Shown here: positions 46,260 to 53,399 of the stretch, piece by piece
Position numbering within the stretch: position 1 is the stretch's first letter
How the letters are laid out: every line of letters starts with the position of its first letter
From: an uncultured Desulfobacter sp.
GTDB lineage: Bacteria > Desulfobacterota > Desulfobacteria > Desulfobacterales > Desulfobacteraceae
Assembly: GCF_963677125.1 (NCBI RefSeq)
Contig: NZ_OY781882.1
Location: forward strand, 3,790,501-3,854,500
Direction of reading: 5' to 3'
Length of the DNA: 64,000 nucleotides
The notes under the pieces: generated by a model
Databases searched by the model: none
Told to the model about the DNA's origin: nothing
Seen by the model: the letters and a program-made list of their open reading frames with translations, nothing else
Translations under genes and position numbers: made by a program

Positions 46260-47459
46260 TTAAATCACAGTTCCGGCAACGACATAAACCGGATCAGACA
46301 TGAGGGTTTTATTGATGTGTGTATCGTCAAGGGGGCGTGGGTATCCCCGGACCGATCGGGTTTCAAGGTCTTTAAAACAACCGGCGCTGTCAAAGAACGC
46401 CATCACCAGCCCGACCCGTTCAAACTCATGAAGATTCTCCCAAAGGGAAATGCTCTTTTCCGGAAACCACCGGTTGGAAAAAGAGACAATGAATCGGCCG
46501 CCGGGTTTCAAAACCCGGGCCACCTCTTTAAATACTGTCACAGGATGGGTCAGGTATTCTACGGATAGGGAACAGACGGCATGATCAAACCCAGCATCTT
46601 CGTAAGGCAGCACAGAGGATTCGTTAAGATCATGAACCAATGATTGCGTCAGACAGGGATTTTCATCCATCTCATGTGGGTTCATCCCCAGACCTGCGAC
46701 CTTTGAAAATTTGGTCCCGTCCGGCAAATGGGACTGCCACCCTGCCATCAGATCCAAAACAGCATCATGATCTTTGAAAAAATCCTGGTAAATTCGGACT
46801 AAATTGTCATGGGCTTGCTGGTCGATGTGACCCACCAGCCGGTCTACAGCATAAAAATCCGCATCCCGGCCCGGATCTTTGCGCTCAAAATCCACCGTAT
46901 CCATGGCATTGGCAAACCCATTAAAAGCAGCGGCCTGAATTCCCGGCCCGTCCAGGGCCATTTCCAGCCAGTCCGTGCTCGTTCCGCCCCTCTCCCGGGA
47001 GCTGATACGGGAATCTAAAATGCGAAATTCCAGGTCCAGTGCTTTTCGGCTAAGTGGATGGTTCAAATCTGCGGTCAGATGAGTGTCATTTATTTCCGCC
47101 ACCCGAAAGGGAATAAAATTTCCTTTAAAAATGCCGGACACCCCTTTTAAAATCTGGCGGGGATAAAACCGGTTGGGGACGGCAATGATGTTGTCATTCA
47201 TATCCACCCGGCCTAAGGGCAGAGAAAAAACATTATTTTCTGAATATGGCGGAACCAGACGGCTGGCATCGACACGAATCTTGAAGGTATTTGAATCGTG
47301 CAATGCGTCACACGCTTTTTCCATCAGGGTTCCGGGAAAAACATCCCGGTAAAAATTAAAATTTTTGACAAAGTAATACTCCTGATGACGATATCCTTGA
47401 TCCTCCCAGGCAACCTTAATCAGTAAATCCGCCAAATAGCGGGGATTGAAATCGGCCAT
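46260..47459 (-). CDS. Class I SAM methyltransferase with FKBP/SlyD-like N-terminal half
   Basis: The C-terminal half (~220-399) is a Rossmann methyltransferase: VLDLMAGWQSHLP replaces the usual glycine-rich motif I, then LPYEDAGFDHAVCSLSVEYLTHP and EVARVLKPGGRFIVSFSNR. The N-terminal half includes ADLNHPLSRKALDLEFRIL, close to the SlyD/FKBP signature NHPLAGKxLxFEV, so a peptidyl-prolyl-isomerase-like domain is likely fused. Substrate unknown; a protein methyltransferase is one idea suggested by the fusion. Confidence 0.75.
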   Translation of the reverse strand: MADFNPRYLADLLIKVAWEDQGYRHQEYYFVKNFNFYRDVFPGTLMEKACDALHDSNTFKIRVDASRLVPPYSENNVFSLPLGRVDMNDNIIAVPNRFYPRQILKGVSGIFKGNFIPFRVAEINDTHLTADLNHPLSRKALDLEFRILDSRISSRERGGTSTDWLEMALDGPGIQAAAFNGFANAMDTVDFERKDPGRDADFYAVDRLVGHIDQQAHDNLVRIYQDFFKDHDAVLDLMAGWQSHLPDGTKFSKVAGLGMNPHEMDENPCLTQSLVHDLNESSVLPYEDAGFDHAVCSLSVEYLTHPVTVFKEVARVLKPGGRFIVSFSNRWFPEKSISLWENLHEFERVGLVMAFFDSAGCFKDLETRSVRGYPRPLDDTHINKTLMSDPVYVVAGTVI

Positions 47460-47778
47460 ATCTCTTTTCCCTTATACGTTTAAAGGTTCCAGTGCCTATA
47501 ATCATAAACAGTATTCATAAAAACAGACAAGTCCACAATTTTTTCCTTGCAGATAAGAGCAGATCTCTTTGCCGTTTTTTTTAATCGACAATCCGAAAAT
47601 CCATTCGGTTGCCTATACAACCACATATGAAGGTGGTACAATTGATTAAAAGGTGTTCATGGATTAAAAACATTTTTTACCTCAACGGCAGCTGTTCGCA
47701 TTATAACTAAACGTGATAAATCCGTTCTGGTCATGGACACAAGAAAAAGTAACATTTCGATAAATTCAGGAGCAGACA
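47460..47778. other. Divergent promoter region, nothing specific recognised
   Basis: The gap lies between the leftward methyltransferase and the rightward universal stress gene. It is AT-rich, and a GGAG ribosome site precedes the stress gene. No operator or RNA element was recognised. Confidence 0.3.
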
Positions 47779-48747
47779 ATGAACCGGTTCAACCATATTA
47801 TGGCGTGTATTGACCTGTCTGATTACTCACCCATGACCCTGGGCTATGCCCTGGGAATGGCAAAACAGGCAGATATCAAGGTCACCATTTGTTCCATTGT
47901 CCCTTTACGCGAGGTCAATCCGGTCTACATGGCCGGAATGATGTACCCCTGCAGGGAGGACACCAAGGAGTATCTGGAGGAACTTAAAAAAGAGAGGATT
48001 GCCCAGATCAAAGAACTGATCCGGACACGTTACCCTGAATTCGACGGCAAAACCGATATCCGTATCAAAATGGGATACCCTGCCGAAGAGATCCTCAGCA
48101 TGATTGATGAAGTTGGTCCAGACCTTGTCGTCATGGCCAACAAAGGGCGTTCCAACCTGTCGAGTTTCATGTTCGGCAGCGCGGCGGAATTTGTCTTTCG
48201 TCACTGCAGAAAGGCCTTGTTCAGTGTCAGGGATAAACATATCTTTAAGCGGATGTATTCAGGCACTGAACTGCCGCAACCCGGAGAACTGAGAACGATT
48301 GTCGCTGCGGTGGACTTCTCTCCCTGGACCGAACATATCCTGGCAAGGGCGGGATGGATGGCCCAAACAACAGGCGCAAAGCTTCATGTGGTCCATTGCA
48401 TTGGCACCAAGGAACTGACCTGGATTAAATCCCATTACATCCCGGAAAACACCTTTTCTGAGGAAGAATTTTTACCCAAAGCCAAGCAACGGCGAAAGGA
48501 CCGGCTTGAAGATCAGATAAAGGCTGCAGGCATTGAAGATTTGTCAGGGATCGATATTACCATTGATTCGGGGGATCCTTGCGAACAAATCCTTTCTGCC
48601 ACAAAGAGCCTCAGGGCAGATGCCTTGATTTTAGGCCCCTTAGGTCACAGCCGCTCGGTCAAATTTGTTTTGGGCAGCACCATTGAAAAAATTTTTCGTC
48701 ACAGCCCGGTGCCGGTACTACGCCTCAGTCCCGATATCTGTATCTAA
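47779..48747 (+). CDS. Tandem universal stress protein (two UspA domains)
   Basis: Two UspA-like domains are visible: residues ~1-155 (HIMACIDLSDYSPMTLGYALGMA, DLVVMANKGRSNLSSFMFGSAAEFVFRH) and ~170-320 (IVAAVDFSPWTEHILARAGWMA, LGPLGHSRSVKFVLGSTIEKIFRHSPVPVL). The G-2x-G-9x-G(S/T) ATP-binding pattern is modified in domain 1 and clearer in domain 2. Such proteins bind nucleotides and aid survival under stress. A strong terminator follows. Confidence 0.92.
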   Translation: MNRFNHIMACIDLSDYSPMTLGYALGMAKQADIKVTICSIVPLREVNPVYMAGMMYPCREDTKEYLEELKKERIAQIKELIRTRYPEFDGKTDIRIKMGYPAEEILSMIDEVGPDLVVMANKGRSNLSSFMFGSAAEFVFRHCRKALFSVRDKHIFKRMYSGTELPQPGELRTIVAAVDFSPWTEHILARAGWMAQTTGAKLHVVHCIGTKELTWIKSHYIPENTFSEEEFLPKAKQRRKDRLEDQIKAAGIEDLSGIDITIDSGDPCEQILSATKSLRADALILGPLGHSRSVKFVLGSTIEKIFRHSPVPVLRLSPDICI

Positions 48748-48783
48748 AGCGCATTCATTAATGACGCATACCCTGTAACATTC

Positions 48784-48819
48784 CCTCCCGGGGAGACGGT
48801 CGTCCAGCTCCCCGGGAGG
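48784..48819 (+). terminator. Terminator after the universal stress gene
   Basis: CCTCCCGGGGA/TCCCCGGGAGG forms an 11-bp stem, with inner GAC/GTC pairing, followed after a few bases by TATTTTTG. Confidence 0.75.
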
Positions 48820-48853
48820 CTCTAAATATTTTTGTCCACCCTAAGGAGCACCC

Positions 48854-49495
48854 ATGGCCCGGCAAAAGGCGCACCCTGCATCCGGAGCAGATGTCCCCAC
48901 CCAAATAAAAGATGAAAAGCTGGTTCGAAAACGGCGTCGACAGATTATTGATGCCACGGTCAAGCTATCCATCGAACATGGTTACCACAATACCACCACG
49001 CGGATGATTGCCAAAGCCGCCGGATTCTCCATCGGATCTTTGTATGAGTATGTCAGTTCCAAAGAGGATCTTTTGTATCTGGTGTGCAGCACCATCCATG
49101 AAGAGGTCAAAAATGCCGTGAAAGACGCCTTGTCCGGCAAAGTCTGTGAAAAGGCTCAACTGGCCGCAGCCATCCGCCAGTATTTTATCGTGTGTGACAA
49201 CATGGCGGACCATGTGCTGCTCATGTACCAGGTCACCCAGTTTCTGCCGGACAAATGGAAAAAAAGGGTGCTGGACACAGAACTGGACATATCCAATACA
49301 TTTATTAAAGCCCTGGCCCAACTGTCCGGAAAAAATGATTTCCCCCATCTGGATGAAAAAACATGCAGCCTGGTGGGGCACAACATTTCCGTGCTCGGTC
49401 ATATGTGGGCCTTTCGGCGGTGGTATCTTAAAAAAAATTTTACCATAGACCAGTACATTTCCACCCAGACAGAATTTATTTTGGGTCTTATTTAG
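48854..49495 (+). CDS. TetR/AcrR-family transcriptional regulator
   Basis: The 213-residue protein has an N-terminal TetR helix-turn-helix (RRRQIIDATVKLSIEHGYHNTTTRMIAKAAGFSIGSLYEYVSSKEDLLYLV) and an all-helical ligand domain. FadR/PsrA-like acyl-CoA sensing is possible given the thiolase and hydroxyacyl-CoA dehydrogenase genes 0.5 kb downstream (inference). Its TAG stop codon is the first three bases of a 145-bp repeat element, so the original C terminus may have been longer. Confidence 0.88.
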   Translation: MARQKAHPASGADVPTQIKDEKLVRKRRRQIIDATVKLSIEHGYHNTTTRMIAKAAGFSIGSLYEYVSSKEDLLYLVCSTIHEEVKNAVKDALSGKVCEKAQLAAAIRQYFIVCDNMADHVLLMYQVTQFLPDKWKKRVLDTELDISNTFIKALAQLSGKNDFPHLDEKTCSLVGHNISVLGHMWAFRRWYLKKNFTIDQYISTQTEFILGLI

Positions 49496-49637
49496 TGCCC
49501 GACCGAAATCCGTAAATTTTGCCGATGACTTCGTTGGCCGCAAATTTTAATCCTCGAAATACTTCATGTATTCCTCCGGTTAAAATTTGCCCCCGCCTTG
49601 TACTCGACAAAATTTCCAGGTTTTAGTTCAGACACTA
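49493..49637. repeat. 145-bp terminal-inverted-repeat hairpin element, copy 2
   Basis: The same end sequence and nested arms as the 36.4-kb copy are present. Internal arms read CGCAAATTTTAA and TTAAAATTTGC, and the apical loop is AATAC-TTCAT-GTATT. The left TAG serves as stop of the TetR gene. TA occurs at both outer ends. Confidence 0.85.
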
Positions 49638-49741
49638 TTTATTAAAAAATCTTCGTGATCTCCCCCATCCTGCTCCGGGCATTTCCCGGTACTGCCAAAA
49701 AATTTAAGTCAACAATATTGGCCCCCTCCTGCGGCATTGTA

Positions 49742-49884
49742 CAGGGTAACCGCATTTACAATTTTGCCGGCTATTTTAACTTCACAATCGATCTCGCTAT
49801 CGGGATCAAAATGTCCATTGTTTTCGATCCCGATCCCGATAGCGATAGCGATGACTTTCTTAATATAAATGCGGTTACCCTGCA
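49742..49884. mobile_element. Second MITE-like element with 17-bp inverted ends and 8-bp flanking repeats
   Basis: CAGGGTAACCGCATTTA (49742-49758) is exactly complemented at 49866-49882. GCATTGTA flanks both sides (49734-49741 and 49885-49892), looking like a target duplication. Inner arms CGCTATCGGGATC and GATCCCGATAGCG continue the fold. It carries no gene; a 95-codon frame across it is an accident. It fills the gap between the TetR regulator and thiolase together with repeat copy 2. Confidence 0.75.
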
Positions 49885-50024
49885 GCATTGTATGAAGTGG
49901 CTGGAAAATATCCACGGAATATGTCATACAGAACTAACTTAAAAATGGACGGGAAGCATAGGCGCATAGGATGCCTGGCATTTTGGCCCAAGAAAAACAG
50001 GGTAAAAGAATAAAGGAGCGTAAA

Positions 50025-51200
50025 ATGAATAAAGCAGTAATCGTCAGTGCCACCCGAACCCCTTTAGGCAGTTTTGGCGGTTCATTAAGCGGCATGGGTG
50101 CCACAACACTTGGGGGCCTTGTAATCAGGGAAGCAATCCGACGTGCTGATATCGAGGATGCCGTGGTGGATGAGTGCATCATGGGCATGGTTCTACCCTG
50201 CGGGTACGGCCAGAATCCGGGAAAACAGGCTGTGGTGAAAGCAGGTCTTCCCTGGGAGGTTGAAGCCATTACCGTAAATAAGGTGTGCGGGTCATCTCTG
50301 AAAGCCGTTATGCTGGCCGCCCAGGCCATCCAGTGCGGCGATGCGGATGTGGTGGTGGCCGGTGGCATGGAGACCATGAGTATGGCGCCTTATTATATGG
50401 ACAAGGCCAGATGGGGGCACCGCATGGGGCCGGGCCGCATTGAGGACCATATGGTCCATGACGGACTGTGGGATGTTGTTAATGATTTTCACATGGGCAT
50501 GTCCAATGAGCTTTGCTCCGAGCGCTGGGACGTAACCCGTGAGGACCAGGACCGGTTTGCGGCCCAGTCCTATGCAAGGGCCAACAAGGCTGTGGCCCAG
50601 GGGCGGTTTAAAGATGAAATCATGCCTGTCTCAATCCCCCAGCGCAAGGGTGACCCCAAAATTTTTGATACGGATGAATGCCCCAAGGAGACAAGCTTTG
50701 AATTTTTGTCCAAAATGAAGCCCGCTTTTAAAAAAGATGGGGTGGGCACGGCAGGCAATGCCTCCATCATATCCGACGGCGCAAGCGCTGTGGTTGTCAT
50801 GAGCGAATCAAAAGCAAAGGAACTGGGATGCACCATCATGGCTGAAATCGGTGCCCAGGCATCTTATGGCATTGACATGAAATATGTGCTCATGGCCCCC
50901 ATTTATGCCATTCCCAAGGTGCTAAAAAAGCAAGGGATCACTATCAATGATGTGGGCTTATTTGAAATTAACGAAGCCTTTGCCGGCACCTCAACCGGCA
51001 TCAACAAAGTTCTGGAGCTTGATCCCGAAAAAGTAAACGTGAACGGCGGTTCCGTGGCGTTGGGGCATCCCATCGGTGCCTCGGGAGCAAGGGTTTTGAC
51101 CACGTTATTGTATGAAATGGCTAAAAGAGATGTAAAAACCGGTCTTGCTTCGCTCTGTTTGGGCGGCGGGGAGGCTGTGGCACTAATAGTCAATCGTTAG
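50025..51200 (+). CDS. atoB: Acetyl-CoA C-acetyltransferase (thiolase)
   Basis: From the ATG with AAAGGAG 8 nt upstream the protein has 391 residues, typical for thiolase. The acyl-accepting Cys88 lies in VNKVCGSSLKAV; NEAFAG, GGSVALGHPIGASGAR and the late CLGGGEAVAL provide the other catalytic parts. It condenses two acetyl-CoA or cleaves acetoacetyl-CoA. The 3-hydroxyacyl-CoA dehydrogenase gene follows after 42 bp, so butyrate/crotonyl-CoA metabolism is likely. Confidence 0.95.
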   Translation: MNKAVIVSATRTPLGSFGGSLSGMGATTLGGLVIREAIRRADIEDAVVDECIMGMVLPCGYGQNPGKQAVVKAGLPWEVEAITVNKVCGSSLKAVMLAAQAIQCGDADVVVAGGMETMSMAPYYMDKARWGHRMGPGRIEDHMVHDGLWDVVNDFHMGMSNELCSERWDVTREDQDRFAAQSYARANKAVAQGRFKDEIMPVSIPQRKGDPKIFDTDECPKETSFEFLSKMKPAFKKDGVGTAGNASIISDGASAVVVMSESKAKELGCTIMAEIGAQASYGIDMKYVLMAPIYAIPKVLKKQGITINDVGLFEINEAFAGTSTGINKVLELDPEKVNVNGGSVALGHPIGASGARVLTTLLYEMAKRDVKTGLASLCLGGGEAVALIVNR

Positions 51201-51242
51201 ATAAATTTTTTTTTCAAGTTGAATGCATAGGAGAACAGGACA

Positions 51243-52094
51243 ATGGAAGTAAAGACCTTTGGTGTTGTTGGTTCAGGTCAGATGGGCAACGGCATCGCCC
51301 AAGTGGCTGCTGCGTCAGGTATGAATGTAATTATGAGCGATATTAAAGAAGAGTTCTGCGAAAAAGGACTTGCCACAATTTCAGGCTCCATGGACCGGCT
51401 GTTAAAAAAAGAAAAAATAACCCAGGCCGACAAGGATGCCACCCTTGGCAGAATCACCACCACTACGGACTTAAAGGATATGGCCAAAGCCGATTTCGTG
51501 GTAGAAGCCGCAGTAGAACGTGAAGACCTGAAATTTCAAATTTTCCGGGATCTGGACAAGGTCTGCCCGGAAAACGTAATCCTGGCCAGCAACACATCAT
51601 CCATTCCCATCGGCAGCATTGCTGCCCAAACCTCCCGGCCGGACAAAGTGATCGGCATGCATTTCATGAACCCCGTACCTATGATGAAACTTGTGGAGGT
51701 CATCAAAGGGATTGCCACTTCCGAAGAGACGTTTCAAATGACCTGGGATCTGTCTAAAAAATTCGGCAAGGTTCCGGCTGAAGCCGATGATTACCCCGGA
51801 TTCATTGCCAACAGGATACTGATGCCCATGATCAACGAGGCGGTTTTCTGTCTCTATCAAAGCGTGGGTACCAAAGAGGACATTGATACGGTCATGAAGC
51901 TTGGTATGGCACATCCCATGGGGCCATTGACCCTGGCCGACCTCATTGGCCTGGACACTTGCCTGGCCATCATGGAGACGCTGTATGACGGTTTCAAGGA
52001 CTCCAAATACAGACCCTGCCCGCTGTTGAGACGATACGTGGAAGCTGGTTGGTTAGGGCGCAAGACCGGCAAGGGATTTTACGATTACAAATAA
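51243..52094 (+). CDS. hbd: 3-hydroxybutyryl-CoA dehydrogenase
   Basis: The 283-residue protein has the NAD-binding GSGQMGNGIAQVAA, the catalytic His in IGMHFMNPVPMMKLVEVI, the Asn/Glu region DYPGFIANRILMPMINEA, and GMAHPMGPLTLADLIGLD. It interconverts acetoacetyl-CoA and 3-hydroxybutyryl-CoA. It is the second gene of a two-gene unit with thiolase and ends at a clear terminator. Confidence 0.95.
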   Translation: MEVKTFGVVGSGQMGNGIAQVAAASGMNVIMSDIKEEFCEKGLATISGSMDRLLKKEKITQADKDATLGRITTTTDLKDMAKADFVVEAAVEREDLKFQIFRDLDKVCPENVILASNTSSIPIGSIAAQTSRPDKVIGMHFMNPVPMMKLVEVIKGIATSEETFQMTWDLSKKFGKVPAEADDYPGFIANRILMPMINEAVFCLYQSVGTKEDIDTVMKLGMAHPMGPLTLADLIGLDTCLAIMETLYDGFKDSKYRPCPLLRRYVEAGWLGRKTGKGFYDYK

Positions 52095-52102
52095 TTCAAG
52101 GA

Positions 52103-52131
52103 AAAGGCGGGGCAATATCTGCTCCGCCTTT
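52103..52131. terminator. Terminator between hbd and the convergent small gene
   Basis: AAAGGCGGGGC/GCTCCGCCTTT forms a stem with one mismatch and loop AATATCT. It has A/T edges on both sides, so it can work in both directions. Confidence 0.75.
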
Positions 52132-52138
52132 AATCGTT

Positions 52139-52378
52139 CTAAATGATACCGTTTAAGACAGGATCATTGGCTTTGAAGATATTACAGGTTTCCGATTCCG
52201 AATCAAAAACAATAACGGCGGCTCCGGTTCGAAGCTGATTCATAACCTGGTTTATTTTGATCTCCAGAGGCACTTCCCTCTCCCCGTAATCAGTACCGTC
52301 ACGGGTCACAAACTCTTCAACAACACCTTCAAGCGCCTCGGGGCTTAGCTGATCATAGAGTATTTTAACCGCCTTCAT
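52139..52378 (-). CDS. UPF0270 (YheU-like) small protein
   Basis: The 79-residue protein aligns with E. coli YheU: LSPEALEGVVEEFVTRDGTDYGERE corresponds to [25 protein letters not shown], then a QLRTGAAVIVFD segment. Function is not known. It stands alone. Confidence 0.88.
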   Translation of the reverse strand: MKAVKILYDQLSPEALEGVVEEFVTRDGTDYGEREVPLEIKINQVMNQLRTGAAVIVFDSESETCNIFKANDPVLNGII

Positions 52379-52485
52379 TACTTAAATTCCAATTTAGCAG
52401 GGTTTTAATTTTTTTATCTGTCCGGGTCTTTTTAATTCTGAACACTTCAATAGATAGGTTGACCAGTTTTCCAATGCATCTTCCG

Positions 52486-53097
52486 TTATTTGGGTGTCAC
52501 TATCCAGATACTGGCGGCACCCCGCGCATGTCGGATCTGCTGCCGGATTTCAAAACAGTCTCGAATTAAAGGGGACATGCCGCCGTTACGGACATAGGCT
52601 TTAAAATTTCGATAATGTTCTTTGCCGGCCAGACGTTCAATCATATCAACAGCAATTTTGCTGGTTTTTTTAGTCTGATCATCCAAAGAAAAATCCACTA
52701 GGATAAGTTGTCCGCCAGGTGCGAGCAAGCGTCTGGCCTCTGCGATCATCTTCGTTTGCACCCCAGCAGGTTTCTCATGCACTGCAAAGGAAATAATGAT
52801 GATGTCGAAACTTGCACCGGGCAAGCCTGTGTGCCGTACATCGCATTTTATCAGCGTGGCTATTTTGTTGCCTCTCCTGGCAACCTTAAGCATATCCGGG
52901 GATAAATCTACACCTTTTAAATTGCTGAAACCTGCATCAGACAATCTTTTGAGCTGATCGCCGGTACCGCAGCACAGATCCAGGATGCGTACGTCATGGT
53001 CCGGAATCAACCGGATTATATCCTGCCGGATATTTTTCAGGGCAAAATAAAGGACTGGATCATATATTTTTGCAACAAACGCACCTGGGGTGTCCAT
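52486..53097 (-). CDS. Class I SAM-dependent methyltransferase
   Basis: The 203-residue protein has motif I ILDLCCGTGDQL, an acidic SAM-ribose contact in LKGVDLSPDML, a TGLPGASFDIIIISFAVHE core and LLAPGGQLILVDF. It resembles UbiE/type-11 enzymes. The substrate is not evident. It lies downstream of the feo operon with its own short gap. Confidence 0.85.
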   Translation of the reverse strand: MDTPGAFVAKIYDPVLYFALKNIRQDIIRLIPDHDVRILDLCCGTGDQLKRLSDAGFSNLKGVDLSPDMLKVARRGNKIATLIKCDVRHTGLPGASFDIIIISFAVHEKPAGVQTKMIAEARRLLAPGGQLILVDFSLDDQTKKTSKIAVDMIERLAGKEHYRNFKAYVRNGGMSPLIRDCFEIRQQIRHARGAASIWIVTPK

Positions 53098-53159
53098 CGT
53101 TCGCTTCCTATTTTAAAAAAGTCTGGATAAACTATTAAGATTTTGCAAACTTTGGTTTA

Positions 53160-53194
53160 GGCCGAGCCTGGGCGTTGATAGACCAGGCTTGGCC
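53160..53194. repeat. REP-like hairpin after the FeoB-associated gene
   Basis: GGCCGAGCCTGG and CCAGGCTTGGCC pair around GCGTTGATAGA. The adjacent CCATGGGCC overlap with the stop-codon region resembles that at floA. It probably ends the feo transcript. Confidence 0.6.
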
Positions 53195-53202
53195 CATGGC
53201 CA

Positions 53203-53388
53203 TTATTTTAAAATTGGCCGGTCTTTGTCCGAACCCTCTTTTTGGCCGCAGCAGTTCTCCTGGGGACCGGGCGAGCACCCTTCACATCCGCAACTGCACG
53301 AGGACTTTCCTCGAAAAGCATTCATCAATCTTTTTATGCAGTAAAACAATGCCACGGCTACAATTAGTCCGACCAGAATGTTTTCCAT
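53203..53388 (-). CDS. FeoB-associated Cys-rich membrane protein
   Basis: The 61-residue product has an N-terminal membrane helix (ILVGLIVAVALFYCIKRLM) and a Cys cluster (CSCGCEGCSPGPQENCCGQ). It lies 11 bp after feoB in the same direction. Such small proteins (FeoC-substitute class) accompany FeoB; an Fe or redox role is inferred. Confidence 0.9.
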   Translation of the reverse strand: MENILVGLIVAVALFYCIKRLMNAFRGKSSCSCGCEGCSPGPQENCCGQKEGSDKDRPILK

Positions 53389-53399
53389 TTTTTTCCTCC

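Noticed and set aside
49655..49942. 95-codon open frame between TetR and thiolase genes
   Set aside because: It runs across both arms of an inverted-repeat element and its Asp/Ser-rich stretch is a translation of the GATAGC repeats.
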